Part shown: positions 42,753 through 50,069 of the stretch, in pieces
How the letters are laid out: each line of letters begins with the position of its first letter
Numbering within the stretch: position 1 is the first letter of the stretch
NCBI GenBank assembly: GCA_034429475.1
Contig: DAOUGD010000312.1
Span: forward strand, 1-50,069
Source of the DNA: JAKQHY01 sp034429475
GTDB lineage: Bacteria; Chloroflexota; Anaerolineae; B4-G1; SLSP01
Direction: 5' to 3'
Length of the DNA stretch: 50,069 bases
Made by a program: the position numbers and the translations under genes
The notes under the pieces: generated by a model
What the model was told of the DNA's origin: nothing
Database searches by the model: none
Seen by the model: only the letters and a program-made list of their open reading frames with translations

Positions 42753-43607
42753 ATGAAAATCGCTGTCTTTTATTCCCGCAAACGGGTGGAAGAGAAGTTG
42801 ATCACGGCGGCGCTGGATGCACGCGGCGTGGCTTGGGATCGGATTGACCCGCGCGAAGTGCGCTTCGAGGTCGGCGGGCCGGGGCCGGGGGAGTACGACG
42901 CGGCGCTGATTCGCTGCGTGAGCCACACAGAAGCCTATTACGTCACGCGCTGGCTGGAAGGTGCGGGCATCCCCTGCATCAGCCCGCATAAGACGGTGGC
43001 GACGTGCGGCGACAAGTATCTCACCAGCACGGCATTGGTCGAGGCGGGGATTCCGTCTCCGCGCACGGTGATGGCTATGTCGCCGGAAGCCGCGTTGGAA
43101 GCCATCGAGGCGATGGGCTACCCGGTGGTGCTCAAGCCACTGTTTGGCTCATGGGGGCGGCTGCTGGCCCGCGTCAATGACCGCGACGCTGCGGAAGCCC
43201 TGCTGGAACACAAGGCGACGCTTGGCGGTTACCAGCATAACGTCATCTACATCCAGGAGTACGTCGAAAAGCCGGGGCGTGACATCCGCACGATGGTGGT
43301 AGGCGACGAGGTCATCTACGCCATCTACCGCCAATCCGACCACTGGATCACGAACACCGCGCGCGGCGGCGCGCCCATCATTTGCCCGCTGACCGACGAG
43401 ATTGTCCACTGGTCGCGCGAAGCGACGAAGGCGGTCGGCGGCGGCGTGGTTTCGGTGGACTTATTCGAGACGCAGGATGGGCGCATCCTCGTCAATGAGG
43501 TCAACCACGCCCCGGAATTCCACGGCGCCAGCGAGGTGGTGGACGTGGACATTGCGGGGAAGATGGTGGAGTACGTCCTACAAGTTGCAGAGAAAACCTC
43601 GGCGTGA
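42753..43607 (+). CDS. lysX: LysW-alpha-aminoadipate ligase LysX (ATP-grasp)
   Basis: A 284-residue RimK-type ATP-grasp ligase that uses ATP to join alpha-aminoadipate to the C-terminal Glu of LysW. The N-terminal pre-ATP domain begins MKIAVFYSRKRVEEKLI. KTVATCGDKYLTSTALVEAG and GYPVVLKPLFGSWGRLLAR (the flexible ATP loop near 130-140) are typical. The catalytic/metal region includes YVEKPGRDIRTMVVG, WITNTARGG and LVNEVNHAPEFHG near 250. Only one LysX/ArgX-type gene is in the window, so the same enzyme could serve lysine alone or both lysine and arginine; sequence alone does not decide. GAGG lies six bases before the ATG. Confidence 0.94.
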   Translation: MKIAVFYSRKRVEEKLITAALDARGVAWDRIDPREVRFEVGGPGPGEYDAALIRCVSHTEAYYVTRWLEGAGIPCISPHKTVATCGDKYLTSTALVEAGIPSPRTVMAMSPEAALEAIEAMGYPVVLKPLFGSWGRLLARVNDRDAAEALLEHKATLGGYQHNVIYIQEYVEKPGRDIRTMVVGDEVIYAIYRQSDHWITNTARGGAPIICPLTDEIVHWSREATKAVGGGVVSVDLFETQDGRILVNEVNHAPEFHGASEVVDVDIAGKMVEYVLQVAEKTSA

Positions 43608-43703
43608 TGCGTGATGCGTGATGCGTAAAACGTAAAACGTAATGATCTGTTCGGGTATTCATTACGTTTTACGCCTTACGTTTTACGCCTTACGTTTTAC
43701 GTC
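43602..43703. repeat. GCGTGAT/ACGTAAA heptamer palindrome between lysX and lysY
   Basis: The left arm of 7-base units (GCGTGAT three times, then GTAAAAC; 43602-43644) is mirrored by TTACGTTTTACGCC units (43658-43703). The lysX stop codon lies inside the first unit. This is the longest heptamer palindrome of the operon. Confidence 0.85.
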
Positions 43704-43740
43704 GTGAGAAAGCAAATGTCGCTATCACGAGGTGAATCGA

Positions 43741-44787
43741 ATGGTAAAAGCTGCTATCGTTGGCGCTTCCGGCTACGCCGGAGGGGAATTGTTGCGTTTG
43801 TTGTTGTTTCATCCGAATGTGGAAGTAACGCAGGTCACGTCGGAGACGTATGCGGGGGAGTTTGCGCACTTCGTCCATCCGAACCTGCGCGGGCACACGG
43901 CTTTGAAGTTCAGCCGGCTGGCGGAATTGAAGCCGTGCGATCTGCTGTTCCTCGCGCTGCCGCATGGCACGGCCTGGGCGCGCATTGACGAGTTCGCAGG
44001 GATGGCGGAGCGCATCGTAGACCTGTCCGGCGACTTCCGCTTGCGCAACCCGCCGGATTACGAGCGCTGGTACGAGCACAAGCACCCGCATCCTGAGTGG
44101 TTGTCGCGCTTCGTCTACGGGTTGCCGGAACTGCATCGCGCGGAAATGCAGAGTGGGAAATACATCAGCGGCGTCGGCTGCAACGCCACCGTCACGATTC
44201 TCGCCCTCGCGCCGCTCTACAAGCGCGGCCTGGTGCGCGAGGCGGTCGTCGAGGTCAAGGTGGGGTCGTCCGAGGGCGGCAACAAAGCCACCGAAGCCTC
44301 GCATCACCCGGAGCGGGCGGGCGTGGTGCGGACATATTCGCCGTTTGGGCATCGCCACATTGCGGAGATGATCCAGGAATTGCGGCTTGACCCGGCTGAC
44401 CCGCACTTCCACTTCACCGTGACCTCGGTGGACATCGTGCGCGGCGCGCTGGCGACGTGTCACTGTCTGCTCACCGACGAGGGCAAGGCGCTGGCTGAGC
44501 GTGACCTGTGGAAGCTCTACCGCGAGGACTACGGCGACGAGCCATTTGTACGATTGGTGCGCGCCAGCCGGGGGATTCATCGTTACCCCGAACCCAAGCT
44601 GCTTTCCGGCTCCAACTATTGCGACATCGGCTTTGTGTTGGACGAACCGGGGGGCCGCGCTATCGTCGTTGCTGCGATTGACAACCTGATGAAGGGCGCG
44701 GCAGGCAGCGCTGCGCAGGCGATGAACGTGATGTACGGCTGGCCGGAGAAGCTGGGGCTGGAATTTCCGGGGTTGCATCCGGTTTAG
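43741..44787 (+). CDS. lysY: LysW-aminoadipate semialdehyde dehydrogenase LysY (ArgC-type)
   Basis: A 348-residue ArgC/Asd-family reductase converting LysW-alpha-aminoadipyl phosphate to the semialdehyde with NADPH. The N-terminal Rossmann motif is AAIVGASGYAGGELLRLL. LALPHGTAWARIDEF and VDLSGDFRLRNPPDYERWY are ArgC blocks, and the nucleophilic Cys is in GVGCNATVTILALAP (about residue 150). VGSSEGGNKATEASHHPERA is the LysY-type loop in place of the ArgC GVSGAGR pattern, supporting LysY. A late His region reads FGHRHIAEMIQEL. The start is the ATG at 43741 after GAGGTGAATCGA; the frame opens at a GTG nine bases earlier. It follows lysX after a long palindromic repeat. Confidence 0.93.
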   Translation: MVKAAIVGASGYAGGELLRLLLFHPNVEVTQVTSETYAGEFAHFVHPNLRGHTALKFSRLAELKPCDLLFLALPHGTAWARIDEFAGMAERIVDLSGDFRLRNPPDYERWYEHKHPHPEWLSRFVYGLPELHRAEMQSGKYISGVGCNATVTILALAPLYKRGLVREAVVEVKVGSSEGGNKATEASHHPERAGVVRTYSPFGHRHIAEMIQELRLDPADPHFHFTVTSVDIVRGALATCHCLLTDEGKALAERDLWKLYREDYGDEPFVRLVRASRGIHRYPEPKLLSGSNYCDIGFVLDEPGGRAIVVAAIDNLMKGAAGSAAQAMNVMYGWPEKLGLEFPGLHPV

Positions 44788-44825
44788 AGATAAAGGTATC
44801 TGACGACTAAAGATGAGGTATCAGT

Positions 44826-45239
44826 GTGATTTTATATCGTCCTGTCGGGCTTAAAGAGTTGCAACTGATCGCTAAATCCGGCTATCAGGCTTTCCCGCCG
44901 CGTTTGGATTGGCAACCGATTTTTTATCCGGTGCTCAATCGTGACTATGCCATACAAATTGCGTGTGATTGGAATACCAAGGATAAGTTATCTGACTATT
45001 GTGGATTCGTAACCAGATTTGAAGTGGAAGACACTTACGTCAACCACTATCCGGTTCAGCGTGTCGGAGGGCGTATTCACGAAGAATTATGGGTGCCCGC
45101 TGATGACTTAGCAGAGTTCAATATGCACATTGTGGGCAAAATTGTCGTGGTGGATGTTTTCTATGGAGAGAAATTTGTAGAGGAAATTGACGTATCTACA
45201 AATTTGCCGGTTAGCGTTGTGTGCAGCGTTGGTGACTGA
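44826..45239 (+). CDS. Conserved hypothetical protein ('ADP-ribosylation/crystallin J1'-labelled family)
   Basis: A 137-residue soluble protein starting at GTG. The pattern LYRPVGLKELQLIAKSGYQA, PPRL..QPIFYPVLN, QIACDWNTKD and GGRIHEELWVPADDLAEFN is a widespread small family that databases often label 'ADP-ribosylation/crystallin J1'. I know of no experiment behind that label, and no ADP-ribosylhydrolase motif is seen. It is the first of three small genes placed between lysY and lysZ, and nothing links it to lysine synthesis. Its codon use is more AT-rich than the lys genes. The ribosome-binding site is poor (GATGAGGTATCA), although GAGG is present. Confidence 0.75.
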   Translation: MILYRPVGLKELQLIAKSGYQAFPPRLDWQPIFYPVLNRDYAIQIACDWNTKDKLSDYCGFVTRFEVEDTYVNHYPVQRVGGRIHEELWVPADDLAEFNMHIVGKIVVVDVFYGEKFVEEIDVSTNLPVSVVCSVGD

Positions 45240-45277
45240 CAGAATAAAGGTTTCATTCACTGTTTCAGGGTGGTTGA

Positions 45278-45763
45278 ATGTTTATGAACGTTGAAGGTCC
45301 ATTATTAGGACAAAGCGCGGTGTGCGGCCCGATTCTGCGCGCACTGCCGGAGTGGTTTGGCGTTGAGGAAGCAACAGCGCAATACATTCGTGACGTGGAT
45401 GAGCTGCCTACGTTCGTGGCGTGGGATGAAGGACGCGCAGTAGGCTTCATGACCGTGAAGCAACATTTTCCGCAAGCCGCCGAGTTGCACGTCCTCGGAG
45501 TGCTGCCTGATATGCACCACAGAGGCGTCGGTCGGGCGTTATTTTCCAGCGTGGAAGCCTATCTGCATCAACAGGGCGTGGAATATTTGCAGGTCAAGAC
45601 GCTCAGTTCCGCGCATCCCGATAAGGGTTACGCTAAAACCCGACTTTTCTATGAGGCGATGGGCTTCAGGCCGTTGGAAGAGTTCCCGACGTTGTGGGAT
45701 GAGGCGAATCCCTGTCTGTTGATGGTGAAGAAGCTGTTTGCGGGCGAAGCCAGGACAACGTAA
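45278..45763 (+). CDS. GNAT-family N-acetyltransferase
   Basis: A 161-residue acetyl-CoA-dependent acetyltransferase. The core is VGFMTVKQHFPQAAELHVLG, then LPDMHHRGVGRALFSSVEAY (motif A; the Q/RxxGxG/A acetyl-CoA loop appears as HRGVGRA, about 86-92), followed by LQVKTLSSAHPDKGY and FYEAMGFRPLEEF (motif B). The AHPDKGYAKTRLFYEAMGF ending resembles the small Bacillus-type acetyltransferase subgroup. The substrate is unknown. It sits between lysY and lysZ; its stop overlaps the next ATG by one base, so those two are translationally coupled. The start could be the second Met two codons in. Confidence 0.88.
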   Translation: MFMNVEGPLLGQSAVCGPILRALPEWFGVEEATAQYIRDVDELPTFVAWDEGRAVGFMTVKQHFPQAAELHVLGVLPDMHHRGVGRALFSSVEAYLHQQGVEYLQVKTLSSAHPDKGYAKTRLFYEAMGFRPLEEFPTLWDEANPCLLMVKKLFAGEARTT

Positions 45764-46083
45764 TGAATCCAGAAATAATCTTGGAACTAAAGAAACTCGC
45801 TCAATCGCAGAAGTTAGTTGATCATGCGATTCAGTCTTGCTTGGCTTGGCTTGATGATGAGGAAAGCCTTCCCAGCGGCTGGTCACCAGCAGAAATCAAG
45901 TGTGAATTCAAATCCCATTCCTTGTGCTTTGAGCATAGTCTCCTTTCCTACCCATTCGTAGTTACACACTTGCGGCTGTTTCGTAATGAAGATGAGGTGG
46001 GATATTACAAGTTAATAACCACTCTGGATGGTAAAGTTGATGATGACTATTTCGTTATTGAGGGCGTTGGAAGTAATGAGTGA
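45763..46083 (+). CDS. Hypothetical protein coupled to the acetyltransferase
   Basis: A 106-residue soluble protein with no recognised family. An N-terminal helical half (NPEIILELKKLAQSQKLVDH) is followed by a beta-rich half (CEFKSHSLCFEHSLLSYPFV, RLFRNEDEVGYYKLITTLDG) and an acidic end (KVDDDYFVIEG). Start and stop codons overlap with the GNAT gene (TAATG), so it is expressed with it and may be its partner or a small immunity-like factor. That is inference from overlap only. A repeat-filled gap follows before lysZ. Confidence 0.65.
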   Translation: MNPEIILELKKLAQSQKLVDHAIQSCLAWLDDEESLPSGWSPAEIKCEFKSHSLCFEHSLLSYPFVVTHLRLFRNEDEVGYYKLITTLDGKVDDDYFVIEGVGSNE

Positions 46084-46124
46084 GTTGCAAACGTTAGGCA
46101 GCAGACCGTAGATGGGAATTTTAC

Positions 46125-46185
46125 CGTTAATCTTCATGAATCTTCACTAATCGGTTAATTCGTGAAGATTAGTGGAGATTCGTGG
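46125..46185. repeat. GAAGATT / AATCTTC palindrome before lysZ
   Basis: CGTTAATCTTCATGAATCTT (46125-46144, continuing CACTAATC) is mirrored by ATTCGTGAAGATTAGTGGAG (46158-46177). It ends about 20 bases before the lysZ start, whose ribosome-binding site GGGAGG follows directly. Confidence 0.7.
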
Positions 46186-46205
46186 TTTATTTTTGGGAGG
46201 AACGT

Positions 46206-47012
46206 ATGCTCGTTATCAAAGCCGGAGGGGGCGAGGGGTTGGATACGGAGGCCGTGATTGGCGACGTGGCCGATCTGGTCAAGCAGGGGCAGCAAATCGT
46301 GCTGGTTCACGGCGGGTCGCACGAGACGAACGTGATTTCGGAGCAGTTGGGGCATCCGCCGCGCTTCGTCACGTCGGTGTCGGGGCACAGCAGCCGCTAC
46401 ACCGACCGCGAGACGCTGGAAATTTTCGTGATGGTGACGGCGGGCAAAATCAACAAGCTGATCGTGGAGCGCTTGCAGCAGTTGGGCATCAATGCGGTAG
46501 GACTTTCCGGCATTGACGGGCGGCTGTTGGAGGGAACGCGCAAGGATCACCTGCGCATCATCGAGGACGGCAAGCGCAAGATTTTGCGCGGCGAGTACAG
46601 CGGCGTGATCGAGAAGGTCAACGTGGCCCTGCTCACGCTGCTGCTGGACGCGGGCTACACGCCGGTGATCGCGCCGAACGCCCTCAGCTACGAGGGCGAC
46701 GCGCTCAACGTGGACGGCGACCGGGCGGCGGCGGCGGTGGCCGGCGCGCTCAAGGCCGAAACGCTGCTCATCCTCACCAACGTGCCGGGCGTGCTGCGCG
46801 ACGTCCACGACGAGAGCAGCCTCATCACCAGCATCCCACAGAATCAGGCCGAGGAGGTGCTCGACCGGTACGCCGAGGGCCGGATGAAGCGCAAAGTCCT
46901 GGGAGCGGCAGAGGCGCTGCGGGACGGCGTCAAGCAAGTCATCATTGCGGACGGACGGGCGGCGCAGCCCGTGAGCCGCGCTCTTGCCGGACACGGAACT
47001 GTCATCAAATAG
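46206..47012 (+). CDS. lysZ: LysW-aminoadipate kinase LysZ
   Basis: A 268-residue amino acid kinase (ArgB-like fold) phosphorylating the side-chain carboxyl of LysW-bound aminoadipate. The N-terminal VIKAGGGEGLD (about 3-13) replaces the ArgB KxGG motif. IVLVHGGSHETNVISEQLGH is the substrate-glycine loop, and the block YTDRETLEIFVMVTAGKINK with VGLSGIDGRLL is typical of LysZ. NVDGDRAAAAVAGALKAETL and LILTNVPGVL form the nucleotide site. The ATG at 46206 is chosen because GGAGG stands six bases upstream; the frame opens at 46182 without support. It is separated from lysY by three unrelated genes and a repeat. Confidence 0.94.
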   Translation: MLVIKAGGGEGLDTEAVIGDVADLVKQGQQIVLVHGGSHETNVISEQLGHPPRFVTSVSGHSSRYTDRETLEIFVMVTAGKINKLIVERLQQLGINAVGLSGIDGRLLEGTRKDHLRIIEDGKRKILRGEYSGVIEKVNVALLTLLLDAGYTPVIAPNALSYEGDALNVDGDRAAAAVAGALKAETLLILTNVPGVLRDVHDESSLITSIPQNQAEEVLDRYAEGRMKRKVLGAAEALRDGVKQVIIADGRAAQPVSRALAGHGTVIK

Positions 47013-47024
47013 GAATAACCGGCA

Positions 47025-47327
47025 ATGGACATCCGCGTTATTCAATCCAAAATACGTGCAGGCGCTTTTGTCATCAGCGCTCATGCCGATCAAGAAGCTG
47101 CCGATGAATCCATCGAGATTGCTGAAATCTGTAAGGCAATTCTCAATGACGAGATTTTGGAATACTATCCAGATACCGGACGTGGCGAAAGCTGCCTGGT
47201 GTTAGGATTTGTCAATGGAAAACCCATTCACATCGTATGTGGTTGGCGGCGTGAGTCGGTGGTGGTAATTACAGTATACATTCCAAAACCACCTAAATTC
47301 AAAGATCCATGGACGCGGGGAGGTTAA
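47025..47327 (+). CDS. DUF4258 family protein, putative toxin
   Basis: A 100-residue protein starting 12 bases after lysZ. FVISAHADQEAADESIEIAE near the N-terminus (the H-A-x-x-E/R helix typical of DUF4258/BrnT-like folds), ICKAILNDEILEYYPDTGRG and the strands CLVLGFVNGKPIHIVCGW and VVVITVYIPKPPKF give the compact RelE-like pattern. Such genes are commonly followed by a YgiT-type zinc-finger gene, as here, and are regarded as type II toxin candidates. RNase activity is not shown by the sequence. No cleavage residues can be assigned with confidence. Confidence 0.85.
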   Translation: MDIRVIQSKIRAGAFVISAHADQEAADESIEIAEICKAILNDEILEYYPDTGRGESCLVLGFVNGKPIHIVCGWRRESVVVITVYIPKPPKFKDPWTRGG

Positions 47328-47328
47328 T

Positions 47329-47577
47329 ATGGATGAGACGCGCTGTCATTTCTGTGGCAACAGTGATTTTGAGGAACGCCGTGTGGAGTACGTTTATCGC
47401 CGTAAGGGGGAATACATGGTAGTACGCGACGTCCCCTGCACGGTATGTTTGCATTGTGGCGAGCGTTATTATGACGGGAATGTCCTGCTGAGCATAGAAC
47501 GACGTTTCAAGGCTATTTATGAAGACCATGTGCAACCCACAACCAGCATGATGGTTCCTGTCGTTGTCTATGCCTGA
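47329..47577 (+). CDS. YgiT-type zinc-finger protein, putative antitoxin
   Basis: An 82-residue protein with two CxxC pairs (CHFCGNSDFEE, residues about 6-9, and PCTVCLHCGERYYD, about 36-44) matching the zinc-binding N-terminal domain of MqsA/YgiT antitoxins. The usual C-terminal helix-turn-helix of full MqsA is absent; a helical IERRFKAIYEDH tail follows. It starts one base after the DUF4258 stop and forms a toxin-first gene pair with it. The pair stands between lysZ and the first homocitrate synthase, so it is likely read through with the lysine operon. Confidence 0.88.
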   Translation: MDETRCHFCGNSDFEERRVEYVYRRKGEYMVVRDVPCTVCLHCGERYYDGNVLLSIERRFKAIYEDHVQPTTSMMVPVVVYA

Positions 47578-47602
47578 AATCTCTGAGGAAGGAGAGGAAA
47601 CG

Positions 47603-48793
47603 ATGCACACACGCGATATTTTCGATTTGTCGGAAGAATTGTCGGAGGAGATGCTGGCGGCGAAGGTGCAGGGGCCGGTCTACATTGACGACACGACGCT
47701 GCGCGATGGGGAGCAGACGGCGGGCGTGGTCTTCGCCAATGAGGAGAAGATCAACATTGCGCGGATGCTGGCCCGGCTGGGCGTCCAGCAGATCGAGGTC
47801 GGCATCCCGGCGATGGGCGGCGACGAGAAGGAGACGATTAAGCAGATCGTCGCGCTGAACCTGCCGACGAGCATCCTGGCCTGGAACCGCGCCGTCGTCA
47901 GCGACGTGCAGCACTCGGTGGATTGCGGCGTCCACGCGGTCGCTGTCTCGATTTCGGCGTCGGACATCCACATTGAGCAGAAGTTGATGAAAGATCGGCA
48001 GTGGGTGCTGGATTCGATCAAGCGGTCGGTGGAGTTCGCTAAGAGCCATAATCTTTACGTTTCCGTGAACGCGGAAGATGCGTCGCGCGCGGATCAGGCT
48101 TTTATGATCGAGTTTGCGCGCACGGCGAAGGACTCCGGCGCGGATCGCGTGCGGTACTGCGACACAGTCGGCATCCTGGAGCCGTTTGAGACGTACAAGC
48201 GCATCAAGGCCCTGCGGGACGCGGTTGGCATTGACATCGAGATGCACACCCACAACGACTTCGGTATGGGGACGGCCAACGCGGTCGCCGGGTTGAAGGC
48301 GGGCGCGACCTACGTGAACACGACGGTCAACGGGCTGGGCGAGCGCGCGGGCAACGCCTGCATGGAAGAATTGGTGATGACCTTGCAGTACGCCGAGGGC
48401 GTCAACCTGGGCTTCAACACGTCGCTGTTCCGGGGCCTGTCCGAATACGTGGCGCTGGCGTCGGGACGCCCGCTGCCGGCGTGGAAGACCATCGTGGGCA
48501 GCGGCCTGTTCGTCTACGAGTCGGAAGGGCGGGCCAGCGGCGTGGTGCGCGACCCGGCGACCTACGAGATATTCTTCCCCGGCGAGGTCGGCTTGATGCG
48601 GCGCTTCAACGTGGGCAAATATTCCGGGGCCAGCGTCATCCGCCAAAAGCTGCGGGAATACGGCCACCATCCCTCGGAGGAAGCCGTGCTCAAGCTGGTG
48701 CCAATTTTGCGCTCGCGCTCGATTGCGCTCAAGCGGTCGCTGTTCGACAACGAAGTGATTGAGGAGTACACGGCGTTGCAGGAGAGGCGGTAG
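47603..48793 (+). CDS. Homocitrate synthase-family protein, divergent paralogue 1
   Basis: A 396-residue DRE-TIM metallolyase-like protein. The metal and catalytic motif DDTTLRDGEQTAGVVF (about 28-43), SVNAEDASRADQAFM, and the metal ligands in EMHTHNDFGMGTANAVAGL are complete, as is NGLGERAGNA. The C-terminal motif that in homocitrate and isopropylmalate synthases reads HESGIHADG is here VYESEGRASGVV (about 306-317), so the conserved His residues are missing. It could be a homocitrate synthase variant, a related acyl-transferring lyase or a regulatory partner. The start at 47603 follows GGAGAGGAAACG; the frame opens at 47564. It is followed by a GTAGACG heptamer array and a second, canonical copy. 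Confidence 0.85.
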   Translation: MHTRDIFDLSEELSEEMLAAKVQGPVYIDDTTLRDGEQTAGVVFANEEKINIARMLARLGVQQIEVGIPAMGGDEKETIKQIVALNLPTSILAWNRAVVSDVQHSVDCGVHAVAVSISASDIHIEQKLMKDRQWVLDSIKRSVEFAKSHNLYVSVNAEDASRADQAFMIEFARTAKDSGADRVRYCDTVGILEPFETYKRIKALRDAVGIDIEMHTHNDFGMGTANAVAGLKAGATYVNTTVNGLGERAGNACMEELVMTLQYAEGVNLGFNTSLFRGLSEYVALASGRPLPAWKTIVGSGLFVYESEGRASGVVRDPATYEIFFPGEVGLMRRFNVGKYSGASVIRQKLREYGHHPSEEAVLKLVPILRSRSIALKRSLFDNEVIEEYTALQERR

Positions 48794-48834
48794 GCGGTAG
48801 ACGGTAGACGGTAGACGGTAGACGGTAGATGGGG
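48788..48834. repeat. GTAGACG heptamer tandem array
   Basis: Six consecutive near-identical 7-base units (GTAGGCG, then GTAGACG four times, then GTAGATG) directly after the stop codon of the first homocitrate synthase. Only one arm is seen; no mirrored arm follows. Confidence 0.85.
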
Positions 48835-48904
48835 CAGAGGGACTGACTAACGACTGCGCGACTATTTGACTTCCGATTAAGCAGTGTTGAGAGGGGGAGA
48901 GACG

Positions 48905-50050
48905 ATGGACACGAAGAAGATTCATTTTATGGACATTACCTTGCGCGATGGGGAGCAGGCCGTCGGGGTGATTTTTACGCGGCGGGAGAAGGCGCAGATT
49001 GCGAACTTGCTGGCCGGGATCGGCGTGGAGGCGATTGAGGCGGGCTTTCCGGCGTTGGGGGCGGAGGAGAAGGCGTGCGTCAAGGGGGTGATGGAGGCGG
49101 CGCCGAAGCTGCCGTCGGGCGCGCCGTTGGAAGTCTACGCCTTTTCGCGCACGCGCCGCGAGGATGTGCGCGCCGCCGCCGAGTGCGGCGTCCACGGCGT
49201 CCTGCTTTCGATTTCCACGTCCGCCATCCAGATCGAGCGCAAATTCCACCAGTCGCAGGCATGGGTGATGGATCAAATGGCGGCGGCGATTGACGAGGCG
49301 CGGCAGTGCGGCCTGCGCTTCATCGTCAGCGCGGAGGATGCGTCGCGCACGGACCTTGACTTCCTCACGCGCTTCTATCAGCAGGCGGAATCGCTGGGCG
49401 CGGAGATGGTGCGTTATTGCGACTCGTTGGGGATGGACGACCCGTTCCGGGCGTACCAGCGCATCCGCCAACTGCGCGCCGGGCTGCGTATCCCTATCCA
49501 AATGCACACGCACAATGATTTTGGCATGGCGACGGCCAACGCAATTGCGGGCCTGCGCGCGGGGGCCGGAGCGGTGGCGGCGTCCATCGGCGGATTGGGC
49601 GAGCGGGCGGGCAATTCGCCGCTGGAAGAGGTGGTGATGTCGCTCATGCACCTCTACGGCGTGGACGTGGACATTGACACGACGCGCTTCCGCGAGGTGG
49701 CCGAGTACGTCGCGGGCGCGAGCCAGCGCGCCATCCCCATCTGGAAGGCCATCATCGGCACCAACGTCTTCGCGCACGAATCCGGCATCCACGCCGACGG
49801 CATCCTCAAGAATCCGCAGAACTACGAAGTCTTCAGCCCGGAGTCGGTGGGATTGGAGCGGCAGATGATCATCGGCAAGCACTCCGGTTCCAAAGCCATC
49901 CTGCATAAATTCGCGGCGGAATTCGGCATTGAGATCAGCAACGAAACGGCCTCCTTGCTCCTGGAAAAAGTCCGCGCCGCCGCCATTGAGCTGAAACGGC
50001 CGTTGTTTGACAAAGAGTTGATGTTGTTGTATCGGGAGTTGGGGGCGTAG
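48905..50050 (+). CDS. Homocitrate synthase (NifV/LysS type), canonical paralogue 2
   Basis: A 381-residue DRE-TIM enzyme joining acetyl-CoA and 2-oxoglutarate to give homocitrate, the first step of the alpha-aminoadipate route. All marks are present: MDITLRDGEQAVGVIFTRRE (D-x3-R-D-G), SAEDASRTDLDFL, QMHTHNDFGMATANAIAGL, GLGERAGNSPLEEV, and the C-terminal NVFAHESGIHADGILKNPQN with IGKHSGSKAI. This copy therefore keeps the His residues that the upstream paralogue lacks. The start is at 48905 (MDTKKIHFMD) after GGGGGAGAGACG; the frame opens seven codons earlier. Specificity for 2-oxoglutarate over related oxoacids is inferred from the LysW-operon context. The gene ends 19 bases before the window end. 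Confidence 0.9.
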   Translation: MDTKKIHFMDITLRDGEQAVGVIFTRREKAQIANLLAGIGVEAIEAGFPALGAEEKACVKGVMEAAPKLPSGAPLEVYAFSRTRREDVRAAAECGVHGVLLSISTSAIQIERKFHQSQAWVMDQMAAAIDEARQCGLRFIVSAEDASRTDLDFLTRFYQQAESLGAEMVRYCDSLGMDDPFRAYQRIRQLRAGLRIPIQMHTHNDFGMATANAIAGLRAGAGAVAASIGGLGERAGNSPLEEVVMSLMHLYGVDVDIDTTRFREVAEYVAGASQRAIPIWKAIIGTNVFAHESGIHADGILKNPQNYEVFSPESVGLERQMIIGKHSGSKAILHKFAAEFGIEISNETASLLLEKVRAAAIELKRPLFDKELMLLYRELGA

Positions 50051-50069
50051 AGGCGAGGGGGAGAGGGGA

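Noticed and set aside
42415..43703. Clustered palindromic repeats near lysW-lysX as a possible CRISPR array
   Set aside because: Unit sequence differs from gap to gap, units are 7 bases long, there are no spacers, and genes lie between the clusters.
47513..49906. 797-codon minus-strand frame across both homocitrate synthases
   Set aside because: It is a shadow of two certain genes; the Arg/His/Leu-rich composition reflects codon-position bias only.

Overview
The window is a GC-rich bacterial chromosome segment that most resembles a member of the Chloroflexota (Anaerolineae/Caldilineae-like). This is an inference, not a measured placement. It rests on a LysW-carrier lysine operon with NifV-type homocitrate synthases, a class II DnaJ next to grpE and dnaK, TrmFO, a giant alpha-2-macroglobulin, and low-complexity tandem palindromes at nearly every operon boundary. 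No rRNA, tRNA or CRISPR array is visible.

Left part (1-25.8 kb), mostly minus strand. A DUF2007 protein and trmFO run rightwards. A leftward heat-shock group follows (dnaK, grpE, dnaJ/cbpA, universal stress protein). Next comes a leftward run made of a type II restriction-modification pair, a small membrane protein, EF-G, two tandem zinc-ribbon membrane proteins and ribokinase. Upstream of that run, and separated from it by a clear terminator, is a 1656-residue alpha-2-macroglobulin whose bait-region position holds six predicted membrane spans. A radical SAM activase follows, then duplicated small membrane genes, a nitroreductase-like protein and a 1437-residue hybrid histidine kinase.

Middle part (25.8-37.4 kb), accessory DNA. 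Here are a frameshifted small gene, an IS630-family transposase remnant, an orphan Rhs C-terminal tip, a translationally coupled pair of tyrosine recombinases bordered on both sides by inverted repeats, and a 2185-residue Rhs polymorphic toxin. Two bases downstream of the Rhs gene lies a small membrane-anchored gene that is the natural immunity candidate.

Right part (37.6-50 kb), plus strand. A membrane glycosyltransferase-like protein, purB, a small membrane protein and rlmN are followed by a strong promoter, a possible attenuator leader, and the LysW lysine genes lysW-lysX-lysY, then lysZ and two homocitrate-synthase paralogues. Three small unrelated genes sit between lysY and lysZ, and a DUF4258/YgiT toxin-antitoxin pair sits between lysZ and the first synthase. 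LysW carries alpha-aminoadipate, LysX attaches it, LysZ phosphorylates it and LysY reduces it. Homocitrate synthase supplies the first committed step. The aminotransferase (LysJ), hydrolase (LysK) and homoaconitase genes are not in the window.

The most unusual items are the membrane-spanning insertion in the macroglobulin, the family of tandem-heptamer palindromes (one lies in frame inside a radical SAM gene), the recombinase pair inside a disrupted Rhs locus, the untyped Rhs toxin tip with its candidate immunity gene, and the leader of the lysine operon.
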